A DNA stretch of 64,000 nt from contig JBDWTN010000007.1 of assembly GCA_039984955.1 (NCBI GenBank), positions 1,682,501 through 1,746,500 of the forward strand, read 5' to 3'. Below, piece by piece: positions 27,487 to 36,416 of the stretch; position 1 is the stretch's first letter; each line of letters opens with the position of its first letter. The DNA comes from Marinobacter alexandrii (lineage in GTDB: Bacteria > Bacteroidota > Bacteroidia > Cytophagales > Cyclobacteriaceae). A program made the position numbers and the translations under genes. The notes under the pieces are model-generated. The model was not told the DNA's origin. It saw nothing but the letters and a program-made list of their open reading frames with translations, and ran no database searches.

Positions 27487-28770
27487 CTAGTCGTACTTTC
27501 GTTTTATGAACCACCTATCATTAATGGTTGCTCCTATAACAACCTTATAATAGGTTTCCTTAATTAATCCGTTTGATGATTCTCCAAGCTGACCCCATTT
27601 AAAGGCTAAGTCCAGACTTGAAAATCCACTTACTGGTAAAGAGGCACCAAAATTAATACCAAAATCTGTAAGTGACCGGTTATTTACGATGTATGGTAAT
27701 CTCTGATAGTTAAACCCTGCAGAATACCTGGTACGTTTCCAGTATGAATTAACATTATCATAGTCTGGAATCCATGAAATACCCATCGATAATTTGTATG
27801 AATTGTTGAAATCCTCTGATTCATCCCCTGCACCATTCCAAGCTTGGGTCTCATAGTCTACTCCAATTTTATAGAGATCGACTTTTTCATAAGACATCCC
27901 AAAACCTAGCGTTTGCGGCAAATCGAATGTGATACTTTCTGATGAAACTTCTACTGTTTCTATTTCTCCACCAGCACTAGAAAGACGGGTGAGAGACAGG
28001 TCAGAGTTGCCACTAAGGCTACTCTTTGCGGAATAGGTCAAACCAAAATTCAAAAAAGACTCTTCAGAAAGTGTATGTCGGTAGCCAAGGCCAAACAAAA
28101 AATTCATGTCTGAATATGACTGCTGCAAAAAAGAGGAAACTGGATCTCCTATTTGGAAATTAACCACAGTGGTGTCCCCATCGTTAATGACCTCTCTTTG
28201 TTCAAAGAGAACTATATCTGAATTTTTTTCAATAGACCCAAAAGTATAATTGATTCGTAAGCCGACAAGTAATTTTTTCTTGATTCTGAATCCATTCGCC
28301 CAATAAAAATTAGTCAAACCACCCTCACCTCTATTATCCGAAATCTGTTGAACTGGGTTTTCAGTGCCCAAGACTTCTCCCTGAGAAAACGTGTTGTAAT
28401 CAACTGAGCTATAGGGCAAAATACCAATTGAAGAAGACCACTTCCCTTGAATTACCGGAAACGCATATCCTAAAAACCTGAGACCTCCTCCTGTATCATT
28501 TCCAGAAACTCCATCTCCAGAAAAACTTCTCCTATCTACTTCAAGGCCGACTTGAAATGTACTTAAAGTATTATAAATGAGGTTAGCAGGATTTTGGGTA
28601 TTAATATGCCATATAGCTGGCGTTCCTATACCAACCTCACCCATTCCTACATTATTGGGCATACCTTGGTGATTAAGGCTTCCTAATCCTTGAAATGAAT
28701 AAATAGACTGTGACTGACTGAAGTGCCCCAACAAAATACAACAGGTTATTCCTGTTAAAATCCTTTTCAT
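27487..28770 (-). CDS. Outer-membrane beta-barrel protein
   Basis: The 427-residue protein has a signal peptide (LTGITCCILLGHFSQSQS) and a long series of amphipathic strands, for example SYSDMNFLFGLGYRHTLSEESFLNFGLTYS. The pattern resembles OmpP1/FadL-like barrels of Bacteroidota, though the substrate is unknown. It does not end in a classical terminal Phe. It is followed by the TPR protein and lptC on the same strand, which links it to envelope biogenesis. Confidence 0.78.
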   Translation of the reverse strand: MKRILTGITCCILLGHFSQSQSIYSFQGLGSLNHQGMPNNVGMGEVGIGTPAIWHINTQNPANLIYNTLSTFQVGLEVDRRSFSGDGVSGNDTGGGLRFLGYAFPVIQGKWSSSIGILPYSSVDYNTFSQGEVLGTENPVQQISDNRGEGGLTNFYWANGFRIKKKLLVGLRINYTFGSIEKNSDIVLFEQREVINDGDTTVVNFQIGDPVSSFLQQSYSDMNFLFGLGYRHTLSEESFLNFGLTYSAKSSLSGNSDLSLTRLSSAGGEIETVEVSSESITFDLPQTLGFGMSYEKVDLYKIGVDYETQAWNGAGDESEDFNNSYKLSMGISWIPDYDNVNSYWKRTRYSAGFNYQRLPYIVNNRSLTDFGINFGASLPVSGFSSLDLAFKWGQLGESSNGLIKETYYKVVIGATINDRWFIKRKYD

Positions 28771-28867
28771 TTATTTCTTCTTACTTTATCAACTGCCTTC
28801 TGGGAATGACTCGTTTACTAGCAACTATCAAACCATTCATTTTTAACAAACCAGCAAGAGGGCTTAA

Positions 28868-29599
28868 TTACGAGTTGGAATTTGACTGCTGTTTCCAAAT
28901 TTTGTAAAGTCCTTTATGCACAATTTTTGAGCCTGCAAAGATGTGGGCTTTTAGCTTGGATTCAAAGAAATGAGCATCTCCTCCGGTTAATAACATGTTA
29001 AGACTTGTGAAATCCTTCTCTAATGTCCGGAAGACACCTTTTATTTCATGCATCATGGCCCAAAATGATCCACTCAACAGGCATTCTTTCGTTGTTTTTC
29101 CTATTTCAGAGGAATTTATCTCCAACCATTCTTTAGAAATATCTGGAAGTTGATCTGTAAAATGATTCAAAGATTTCATCCGCATCTGCAAACCGGGGGA
29201 TATAACACCTCCCTGAAAAATCCCTGAGCTATCGATCAGATCAATTGTCATACATGTACCAAGATCAACGATCAAATTATTTCTATCGGGAAATAGGTCG
29301 TGTGCCCCCACAGCAGCAGCAATCCTATCAGCTCCTAGTGTTTCTGGAGTGTGGTAATCCAATGATATCGGTAATAAAGATTCATCGGACAGAAAATGAA
29401 CTTTTCGATTTGCAAATACGCTTTGATCCAGGTTTTTTACGGATGAAATGATGAATGGTATTATCATATCATAATGGTTTTGTATTGACAAGAAGTCTTT
29501 CCATACTATAGTCTTTCCAAACTCCCCTCCAGATACCTCAGCAGTTTTGATAGAGCTATTCCCAACATCAATTAATATTACCTCTGTCTTTCTCTCCAT
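28868..29599 (-). CDS. coaX: Type III pantothenate kinase
   Basis: The 243-residue protein belongs to the ASKHA superfamily. Motifs are the phosphate loop ILIDVGNSSIKTAEV, the GADRIAAAVGA pantothenate-site motif, VDLGTCMTIDLID and the later GGVISPGLQMRM. CoaX catalyses the first step of coenzyme A synthesis. It is divergent from anmK, with only 15 bases between the two start codons. It heads the minus-strand envelope cluster, although 97 bases separate it from the next gene. Confidence 0.95.
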   Translation of the reverse strand: MERKTEVILIDVGNSSIKTAEVSGGEFGKTIVWKDFLSIQNHYDMIIPFIISSVKNLDQSVFANRKVHFLSDESLLPISLDYHTPETLGADRIAAAVGAHDLFPDRNNLIVDLGTCMTIDLIDSSGIFQGGVISPGLQMRMKSLNHFTDQLPDISKEWLEINSSEIGKTTKECLLSGSFWAMMHEIKGVFRTLEKDFTSLNMLLTGGDAHFFESKLKAHIFAGSKIVHKGLYKIWKQQSNSNS

Positions 29600-29614
29600 G
29601 ATGCTACAAAAGAA

Positions 29615-30661
29615 ATGAAAACATCTTATTCTATTATTGGTGCAATGGCCGGCTCTTCAATGGATGGCTTAGATTTAGCACAAGTGACATTCTCTTTGCG
29701 AAAAGGTTTTTGGGATTATGAGATTGAAAAATGCGAAACGATACCTTACAGTAAAGTGATATTCGCTGAATTAAAGAAGTCACCTCTTTTAGAAGAGAGC
29801 GAAAAAAAGAAAATTGACAGCTCATTTGGTAAATGGATTGGTGAGAAAATAGAGGGATTCGTGTTAGATACGCCTGCGGTTGATCTTTTGGCAGTTCATG
29901 GCCACACCTCTCTTCATGATCCAGAAAATGGCATAAGTGAACAATTGGGCAATGGAGAAGTCATTGCATCCGCTTGTGGAATTCCTACCATAACAGAATT
30001 CAGAAGTAGAGATGTCAAACTGGGAGGTCAAGGCGCTCCTCTTGTGCCAGTTGGTGATTTTGATCTTTTCAAAGAGTTTGATGCATGCCTAAACTTGGGA
30101 GGAATTGCCAATGTTTCAATGAAGTTTAATAAAACTGCCTGGGATATCTGCCCATGTAATCAAGTATTGAATCATTTTTCTGAAAAGCTTGGATTACCAT
30201 ATGATCATGAAGGTAGAATTGCGGAAAAGAGCTCTTTGGACAAGTTATTTTACAGTGAAGTAGCCAACTTAGATTTCTTTAAGCAGTCTCCTCCAAAATC
30301 ATTGCCCAATAATTATGTTTCAAGTGAAGTGCTTGAAAAAATAAACCCTAAAACAGGATTGCACACCTATGTTGCAATTGTTTCTGATCTAATCTCACAA
30401 GCCCTGAATCTTTTCCCTAAGAAATCTAAATTGCTGATTACAGGTGGTGGAGCTTTTAATACATACTTAGTTGAAGAGATTTCAAAAAGATTAATACAAT
30501 GGGAAGTTGTCATCCCTGATGCCAAACTAATCTCATTTAAAGAATCTTTGGTTTTTGCATTTCTTGGACTAAAAAGATTTCGAAATGAAATAAACGTACT
30601 CGCCTCTGTTACTGGAGCAAGTAAAGACACCTGCTCTGGTGTGATTCATCTTCCCAAATGA
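29615..30661 (+). CDS. anmK: Anhydro-N-acetylmuramic acid kinase
   Basis: The 348-residue protein has the AnmK signature IIGAMAGSSMDGLDLA, the catalytic region GHTSLHDPENG with TEFRSRDVKLGGQGAPLVP, and the ATP-binding LLITGGGAFN. AnmK phosphorylates 1,6-anhydroMurNAc during peptidoglycan recycling. It is slightly shorter than the E. coli enzyme (about 369). Only 15 bases separate its ATG from that of coaX, so its promoter must lie within the coaX coding region. Confidence 0.95.
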   Translation: MKTSYSIIGAMAGSSMDGLDLAQVTFSLRKGFWDYEIEKCETIPYSKVIFAELKKSPLLEESEKKKIDSSFGKWIGEKIEGFVLDTPAVDLLAVHGHTSLHDPENGISEQLGNGEVIASACGIPTITEFRSRDVKLGGQGAPLVPVGDFDLFKEFDACLNLGGIANVSMKFNKTAWDICPCNQVLNHFSEKLGLPYDHEGRIAEKSSLDKLFYSEVANLDFFKQSPPKSLPNNYVSSEVLEKINPKTGLHTYVAIVSDLISQALNLFPKKSKLLITGGGAFNTYLVEEISKRLIQWEVVIPDAKLISFKESLVFAFLGLKRFRNEINVLASVTGASKDTCSGVIHLPK

Positions 30662-30662
30662 T

Positions 30663-30670
30663 TAGATTTG
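30663..30670 (+). promoter_or_regulatory. Candidate -7 element for glutamate dehydrogenase
   Basis: TAGATTTG matches TAnnTTTG, immediately after the anmK stop and 23 bases before the next ATG. The upstream element would be GTG at 19 bases rather than TTG. Confidence 0.4.
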
Positions 30671-30693
30671 CGCCCCAATATTTATAATTATCT

Positions 30694-31926
30694 ATGAAAG
30701 ATCTCCTGAATAAATTTGAAAATAAGACACCAGAAATTGTTTTTGAATGGTCTGACTCTGAAACAGAAGCTAAAGGATGGGTAGTGATTAACTCATTAAG
30801 AGGAGGAGCTGCAGGTGGCGGGACCAGAATGAGAGTGGGCCTAGACAAGCGAGAAGTAGAGTCTCTTGCTAAAACGATGGAGATTAAATTTTCAGTTTCA
30901 GGACCTCAAATCGGTGGAGCTAAATCTGGAATAAACTTCGACCCCAATGATCCTAGAAAAGAAGGTGTACTTAAGCGATGGTATCATGCTGTATATCCTT
31001 TACTAAAAAATTACTACGGGACCGGTGGAGATCTAAATGTGGATGAAATTCATGAAGTAATCCCCATTACAGAAGATTTTGGTTTATGGCATCCTCAAGA
31101 GGGAATCGTAAACGGCCATTACAATCCACGTAAACCCACTAAAATACACATGCTTGGTAGACTAAGACAGGGAGTCTCCAAAGTCTTAGAAGATCAGGAA
31201 TACATTCCCACTTCGCCAAAAAAATATGTTGTTGCAGATATGATAACTGGATATGGTGTGGCTGAGGCAGTACGGCACTATTATCAAATCTGGGGAGGAA
31301 ATATTGGAGAGAAAAAGGCAATAATTCAAGGTTGGGGGAATGTTGGATCTACCGCTGCTCTCTACCTTGCAAAGTATGGAGTCAAAATCGTTGGAATAAT
31401 TGATCGTGTGGGCGGACTTATGAATCCTGATGGATTTACATTGGACGAAATAAAAACACTTTTCCATGATAAAGATGGAAACAAACTGGTAGCAGATAAT
31501 TTAATTCCGTTTGATCAAGTAAATCAAGAGATATGGTCAATGGGTGCCGAAGTATTTATTCCTGCAGCTGCTTCAAGATTAGTCTCAAAAGAGCAAGCAG
31601 AGTCAATGATCAACAATGATCTGGAAGTTGTTTCCTGCGGTGCTAATGTCCCTTTCAACGATACTGAAATATTTTATGGTCCTATCGCCGAATTCGTTGA
31701 TAGAAAAGTTTCTCTCCTTCCAGACTTTATTGCAAACTGTGGAATGGCAAGAACTTTTGCTTTTCTAATGGATCCAGACAATGATGACGTATTAACTGAC
31801 TCAGATATTTTTAATGACTGCTCTAAAACGATAGGTGACGCATTGCAAGCTGTCCATGAACAAAATAAGGATCGAGCAAACCTAGCGGAAACAGCCTTTA
31901 CCATTTCATTAAATAAGCTTGTTTGA
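30694..31926 (+). CDS. Glu/Leu/Phe/Val dehydrogenase, probably glutamate dehydrogenase
   Basis: The 410-residue protein has the dimerisation domain with GGAAGGGTRM and QIGGAKSGINFDP, the GTGGDLNVDE segment with the conserved Asp, and a Rossmann domain with IIQGWGNVGSTAALYLAKYG. Its length fits NAD(P)-glutamate dehydrogenase. It is distinct from the 366-residue leucine dehydrogenase at 3499-4599. The usual GGGKGG of glutamate dehydrogenases reads GGAKSG here, so substrate preference is not certain. A likely promoter lies between anmK and this gene. Confidence 0.83.
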   Translation: MKDLLNKFENKTPEIVFEWSDSETEAKGWVVINSLRGGAAGGGTRMRVGLDKREVESLAKTMEIKFSVSGPQIGGAKSGINFDPNDPRKEGVLKRWYHAVYPLLKNYYGTGGDLNVDEIHEVIPITEDFGLWHPQEGIVNGHYNPRKPTKIHMLGRLRQGVSKVLEDQEYIPTSPKKYVVADMITGYGVAEAVRHYYQIWGGNIGEKKAIIQGWGNVGSTAALYLAKYGVKIVGIIDRVGGLMNPDGFTLDEIKTLFHDKDGNKLVADNLIPFDQVNQEIWSMGAEVFIPAAASRLVSKEQAESMINNDLEVVSCGANVPFNDTEIFYGPIAEFVDRKVSLLPDFIANCGMARTFAFLMDPDNDDVLTDSDIFNDCSKTIGDALQAVHEQNKDRANLAETAFTISLNKLV

Positions 31927-31938
31927 TCATGGATAGAT

Positions 31939-31968
31939 TTGTTTTTGTCTATGTGAATGATAACTTTA
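31939..31968 (+). promoter_or_regulatory. Candidate promoter for the NhaD-type antiporter
   Basis: TTG (31939-31941), a 19-base spacer and TAACTTTA (31961-31968) match the consensus spacing with one mismatch in the last base of TAnnTTTG. Confidence 0.35.
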
Positions 31969-31991
31969 GAATTAATCCGTAACGCCTAAGC

Positions 31992-33473
31992 ATGATCGCA
32001 AGAATTCTTGTTGCTATTTTATTTATGTCAGTGCTAATCGTGGCAAATGCCAATGATGATTTGCCTGTACAAGAGCAGCAAGAAACTCATCAGACATTAG
32101 AGCACGAGGTTGATGAGAATGAACATCATTCAGCCAAACCTCCTATGTGGAGTGTGATTCCATTTGTTTTGCTCCTGGTAATGGTAGCCACAGGGCCACT
32201 TTTTTATCCTCATTTCTGGCATAAAAGCTACCCTGTAATTTCAATTATTTTGGCCTCCCTGGTCTGCGTATATTATCTATTCGTTTTACATAATCAACAT
32301 AGCCCTGTTCATTCGGCAGCTGAATACATACAGTTTATAGCTCTTTTGACCGGGCTCTTTGTGGCATCAGGTGGTATTCTAATTATTGTTGACAAGGAAG
32401 CTAAGCCACTAACCAATTTAATTATTCTAGCTATAGGGGCGGTTATCGCAAACATCATTGGGACTACTGGCGCTTCTATGCTTTTAATCAGGCCTTTCAT
32501 TAGGCTGAATAAAAACAGGATAAAACCATATCATATAGTTTTCTTCATTTTCATAGTCAGCAATGTTGGAGGGTCTCTAACCCCAATAGGTGATCCACCA
32601 CTGTTTTTAGGTTTCTTGAAGGGTATCCCTTTTGAATGGACTGTAATCCATAATCTAGTACCATGGGCAATAGCGTGTGTTATACTCCTTGTGTTCTTCT
32701 ATTTATTTGATATCCGAAATAAGACAAACTATGCTCTAATGAGAGGGGATGAGGAAGAGGAAGAACCAGTAACCGGAGCGATTGAATTAAAAGGGAAAAG
32801 AAATTTCATTTGGCTGGCAATAGTTGTGGCAGCAGTTTTTCTAGATCCTAATGTTTTTCCATGGGTTCCTGGAATTGAATACATGGGACAAAAATTCTCC
32901 TATCTGAGGGAGGTCATAATGCTTGCTGCAGCTTTCGGTTCTTACAAGTTTTCTGATTTACAAGCGATGCAAGGGAATGAGTTTAGTTTTGAGCCCATAA
33001 GAGAGGTTGCTTTTCTTTTCATTGGTATATTTTTCACTATGATGCCAGCGCTTGAACTGGTTAGTGACTTTGCCCAATCCCCTGAAGGCGAAAAATTAAT
33101 CAGACCTAGTACTCTTTATTGGGGTACTGGAATCTTAAGTGGATTTTTAGATAATGCTCCCACGTACGTCAATTTCCTTACGGCATCAATGGCAAGTGTT
33201 GGGGCTGATGTAAACAAAATGCAAGAAGTCATTGCATTTGCAAATAATGAGTATAAAGATTCCATGCTCGATTTAATGGCTATCTCGCTGGGGGCCGTAT
33301 TTTTTGGAGCTTTCACCTATATTGGAAACGGGCCAAATTTTATGGTTAAGTCCATTGCTGAGCAAGTGGGAATCAAAATGCCTTCATTCTTTTCATACAT
33401 CATCAAGTATTCCATCCCGATACTTCTACCCGTATTAATAATCATTTGGCTCATATTCTTCATGGGCCATTGA
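31992..33473 (+). CDS. Sodium:proton antiporter, NhaD-like (ion transporter superfamily)
   Basis: The 493-residue protein has an N-terminal signal-like helix, an acidic/His-rich stretch (HETHQTLEHEVDENEHH) and about twelve hydrophobic helices. Family-like motifs include FVASGGILIIVD, SNVGGSLTPIGDPPLFLGF and TGILSGFLDNAPTYVNF. The NVGGSLTPIGDPP and LDNAPTY loops are hallmarks of NhaD/arsenite-permease-type transporters. Na/H exchange is inferred. It lies alone, with TerC following on the same strand after 104 bases. Confidence 0.87.
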   Translation: MIARILVAILFMSVLIVANANDDLPVQEQQETHQTLEHEVDENEHHSAKPPMWSVIPFVLLLVMVATGPLFYPHFWHKSYPVISIILASLVCVYYLFVLHNQHSPVHSAAEYIQFIALLTGLFVASGGILIIVDKEAKPLTNLIILAIGAVIANIIGTTGASMLLIRPFIRLNKNRIKPYHIVFFIFIVSNVGGSLTPIGDPPLFLGFLKGIPFEWTVIHNLVPWAIACVILLVFFYLFDIRNKTNYALMRGDEEEEEPVTGAIELKGKRNFIWLAIVVAAVFLDPNVFPWVPGIEYMGQKFSYLREVIMLAAAFGSYKFSDLQAMQGNEFSFEPIREVAFLFIGIFFTMMPALELVSDFAQSPEGEKLIRPSTLYWGTGILSGFLDNAPTYVNFLTASMASVGADVNKMQEVIAFANNEYKDSMLDLMAISLGAVFFGAFTYIGNGPNFMVKSIAEQVGIKMPSFFSYIIKYSIPILLPVLIIIWLIFFMGH

Positions 33474-33577
33474 CCCAATCAGAATTGTATTGTTCCGATA
33501 TAGGATAAAATTTCCTTTATTTGCGGTTAATTACTTAGTTTGGGTTGCATCCAGATTAACCATAATCGCCTATAATA

Positions 33578-34558
33578 ATGTTGTTGAATTTATTTAATGG
33601 ACAAAATGAAGGAATACTCTTTGGGGTATTTGGGGTGATTATTGTCGTTTTCCTAATCGTTGATTTAGGTGTATTTCACAAAAAACATCAGAAAGTCACT
33701 CAAAAAGAAGCAATCCAACAATCTATTTTTTGGGTCCTAGTATCTGTCGGATACGGCACACTTATTTACTTCTACGGTGAGGGTTCAGGAGCTACTCTCC
33801 AGTTCTTCTCCGCTTATGTAACAGAAAAGGCTCTTTCTGTTGATAACATATTTGTTATTCTTTTGATTCTACGCTACTTCAAAGTAAAAGAGGAGTACTA
33901 TCATAACATTCTATTCTGGGGAATCTTAGGCGCTATTGTATTCAGAGCCATTTTCATCTTCGTTGGCGCTATTTTAATTGCTGAGTTCCACTGGATACTC
34001 TACATATTTGGTGTATTCCTTGTTTATTCAGGGATCAAACTGTTTAGTGAAGAGGATGATATGGAGATAGAGCCAGAAAAAAACCCTCTGCTAAAGGCGG
34101 CTAAAAAAGTATTACCCATAAGTACTACAGATAAAGGCGGTAAGTTCTGGTTTCGCGAAAAAGGAAAACTCTTATTTACGCCTCTATTTTTGGTAATAAT
34201 ATTAATAGAATCCACGGATCTAATCTTCGCTGTAGATTCAATCCCTGCAGCATTTGCCATTACGCAAAATGAGTTTGTCATCTACACCTCAAACATTTTT
34301 GCAGTCATGGGATTACGAGCAATGTTTTTCTTATTGGCCAATGTTCTTGACAAATTCTATTTGTTGCAGAAAGGCTTATCAGTTGTATTGACATTTATTG
34401 GTGCAAAGATGCTCGCAGAAATCATCGACTTACATATACCAATCTACTTGTCTTTTGGTATTATCATAGGAGCTTTAGTGGTCGCAATAGTACTCTCGCT
34501 CATGTTTCCCAAAGAAGAGGAGCCAGAGTCTCTAGAAGAAGAATTGCCTGCTGAATAG
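33578..34558 (+). CDS. TerC/Alx-family membrane protein
   Basis: The 326-residue protein has about nine hydrophobic helices and the conserved acidic motifs of TerC/Alx proteins: AYVTEKALSVDNIFVILLIL and ILIESTDLIFAVDSIPAAFAIT. E. coli Alx exports manganese and TerC relatives contribute to metal or tellurite resistance. The tail is acidic (PKEEEPESLEEELPAE). No riboswitch such as yybP-ykoY is evident in the 104-base upstream spacer. Its stop is 5 bases from the purE stop on the other strand. Confidence 0.9.
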   Translation: MLLNLFNGQNEGILFGVFGVIIVVFLIVDLGVFHKKHQKVTQKEAIQQSIFWVLVSVGYGTLIYFYGEGSGATLQFFSAYVTEKALSVDNIFVILLILRYFKVKEEYYHNILFWGILGAIVFRAIFIFVGAILIAEFHWILYIFGVFLVYSGIKLFSEEDDMEIEPEKNPLLKAAKKVLPISTTDKGGKFWFREKGKLLFTPLFLVIILIESTDLIFAVDSIPAAFAITQNEFVIYTSNIFAVMGLRAMFFLLANVLDKFYLLQKGLSVVLTFIGAKMLAEIIDLHIPIYLSFGIIIGALVVAIVLSLMFPKEEEPESLEEELPAE

Positions 34559-34563
34559 GCTAG

Positions 34564-35055
34564 TTATTTATCCAGGCTCTTTACGCTTTCCATCACCTTA
34601 TCACGTAAGCCATCTTTATATTTTTGAAGATTTTCCGCTGTAGAAGAATCAGTTGATCCTACAATCTCAGCAGCAAGGATACCGGCATTTTTGGCACCAT
34701 CCAGAGCGACAGTTGCTACTGGTATGCCTCCTGGCATTTGAAGAATGGAGAGAATAGAGTCCCAGCCATCAATAGAGTTACTTGACTTTACCGGAACGCC
34801 TATCACTGGAAGTGTAGTTAATGAAGCCACCATTCCTGGTAGATGAGCTGCTCCACCAGCTCCAGCTATGATCACCTGGAGACCTTTACTCCTCGCGGAC
34901 TCAGCATAATCTAGCATTCGATGAGGAGTGCGGTGAGCTGACACTATAGTTAACTCAAAAGGAACTTCAAGGTCTTTTAAAATATCTGCAGCTTGCTGCA
35001 TAACAGGAAGATCTGATTTGCTTCCCATAATTATGCCTACTTTCGGATTACTCAT
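34564..35055 (-). CDS. purE: 5-(carboxyamino)imidazole ribonucleotide mutase
   Basis: The 163-residue protein has the class I PurE motifs IIMGSKSDLPVMQQA, IVSAHRTPHRM and AGAGGAAHLPGMVAS. It converts N5-CAIR to CAIR in purine synthesis, using the product of PurK, whose gene lies just upstream (13-base gap). Confidence 0.97.
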   Translation of the reverse strand: MSNPKVGIIMGSKSDLPVMQQAADILKDLEVPFELTIVSAHRTPHRMLDYAESARSKGLQVIIAGAGGAAHLPGMVASLTTLPVIGVPVKSSNSIDGWDSILSILQMPGGIPVATVALDGAKNAGILAAEIVGSTDSSTAENLQKYKDGLRDKVMESVKSLDK

Positions 35056-35068
35056 TTTGATAAATTGA

Positions 35069-36211
35069 TTAAGCTTTAACCTTAAGCGTATTCTTGACTT
35101 TTCTTGACTTCACTTTCAAATTGTCAATAGATGTATCTGTAATAGTTACATGTCCCATCTTCCTGAAAGGCTTGGTTAATTTCTTGCCATAAAGATGCAC
35201 ATAAACTCCATGCATTGCCATGCATTCTTCCATTCCTTCGTATTTCGCATTCCCACTATATCCGTCCTCTCCCAAAAGATTCACCATAGCAGCAGGAGTG
35301 ACTAATTCAGTTGATCCGAGTGGCATATTCAGAATAGAACGCAAATGCTGCTCAAACTGTGAAGTGCGATTAGCTTCTATTGTATGATGTCCAGAATTAT
35401 GTGTTCTTGGTGCCACTTCATTAATCAGGAGCTCTCCATCCTTGGTCAAAAACATCTCAACAGCCAGTAAACCAACCATATTCAGTTTTTCAATTACATT
35501 TCTGGCAAGATCATAAGCTTCATCTTCAATAGTATTATCTATTTGTGCTGGCGCAAATAGAAATTCAACCAAATTATATTCTGGATGATAGGAAAGCTCA
35601 ACCACTGGGAAACATTCCATTTCACCATTTTCATTTCTTGCAACTACTACGCTTATCTCCTTTTCAAAATCAACCAATTTTTCAAGTAATCCAGGTCTAT
35701 CAAATGCCTTAGTCATGTCTGACGCTGTTTTGATCATCTGAACGCCACGTCCATCGTATCCTTCAGTTCCAAGTTTATTCACCGCCGGAAGCATTTCTAT
35801 ATGCTTAGCCACATCCTTTGCATCTTCTGTCAAAACAAAATCTGATGTTGGAATTCGATTGGCTTTATAAAATGTTTTTTGTTTTCTCTTGTCCTGAATC
35901 AACTCTATTATCTCAGGTTGTGGGAAAACTTTTACCCCTTCTGCCTGAAGTCTTTTGAGTGCTGGGACGCTTACGTTTTCAATTTCAATAGTGATCAAAT
36001 CAAAATTCTTTCCCCATTCAAATACACCGTCCTCATCGGTTAGCTTACCCGTAGTAAAATTCTCAACCAAGTGTGAACAGGGTGCGTTTTTGTCCGGATC
36101 TAGAATTGAGATATCTAAATTATAGTTAATCGCAGATTGGATCATCATTCGACCTAATTGGCCTCCTCCTAGTACTCCAATTTTTAAGTCTGTAATATCT
36201 TTCTTAGGCAT
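35069..36211 (-). CDS. purK: 5-(carboxyamino)imidazole ribonucleotide synthase
   Basis: The 380-residue ATP-grasp enzyme starts with IGVLGGGQLGRMMIQ, followed by GTEGYDGRGVQMI in the ATP-binding domain and NEVAPRTHNSGHHTIEA. It carboxylates AIR with bicarbonate and ATP to give N5-CAIR, the PurE substrate. A perfect TAnnTTTG box lies four bases before the ATG, suggesting a leaderless or near-leaderless purKE transcript. Confidence 0.97.
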   Translation of the reverse strand: MPKKDITDLKIGVLGGGQLGRMMIQSAINYNLDISILDPDKNAPCSHLVENFTTGKLTDEDGVFEWGKNFDLITIEIENVSVPALKRLQAEGVKVFPQPEIIELIQDKRKQKTFYKANRIPTSDFVLTEDAKDVAKHIEMLPAVNKLGTEGYDGRGVQMIKTASDMTKAFDRPGLLEKLVDFEKEISVVVARNENGEMECFPVVELSYHPEYNLVEFLFAPAQIDNTIEDEAYDLARNVIEKLNMVGLLAVEMFLTKDGELLINEVAPRTHNSGHHTIEANRTSQFEQHLRSILNMPLGSTELVTPAAMVNLLGEDGYSGNAKYEGMEECMAMHGVYVHLYGKKLTKPFRKMGHVTITDTSIDNLKVKSRKVKNTLKVKA

Positions 36212-36215
36212 GGGG

Positions 36216-36223
36216 CAAAGATA
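36216..36223 (-). promoter_or_regulatory. TAnnTTTG box directly before purK
   Basis: The minus strand reads TATCTTTGCCCCATG: a consensus -7 box, four bases, then the purK ATG. No TTG lies 19-21 bases upstream. Transcription would begin at or next to the start codon. Confidence 0.5.
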
Positions 36224-36277
36224 ACCTTCAACTTTGTTTTTCGGTTTAAATAAGAGTTAGCTTAACAAATAGAATTT

Positions 36278-36409
36278 ATGGAAAGAGAGGGCTCTGAAAA
36301 ATCCGAAGGAAAAATAGAAACGGAGCAATTCGCAGAAGAAATAAAAAAAGAAAAGGGCGGATTTCCCGAAGACGTAGATTTTAAAAAATTCTTGGGATGC
36401 GGTGGGTAA
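36278..36409 (+). CDS. Small acidic/basic ORF ending in FLGCGG (43 aa)
   Basis: An ATG at 36278 opens a 43-codon frame ending TAA at 36409. The product is highly charged and ends GGFPEDVDFKKFLGCGG. No function is recognised. It is alone between purK and the convergent murF-alr gene, with 7 bases to the stop of the latter. The frame fills the gap between the two genes, and the Cys-Gly-Gly end is unusual, so it may be real. I have a general impression that similar short FLGCGG proteins exist in Bacteroidota, but cannot confirm it. Confidence 0.5.
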   Translation: MEREGSEKSEGKIETEQFAEEIKKEKGGFPEDVDFKKFLGCGG

Positions 36410-36416
36410 CTCCTAT

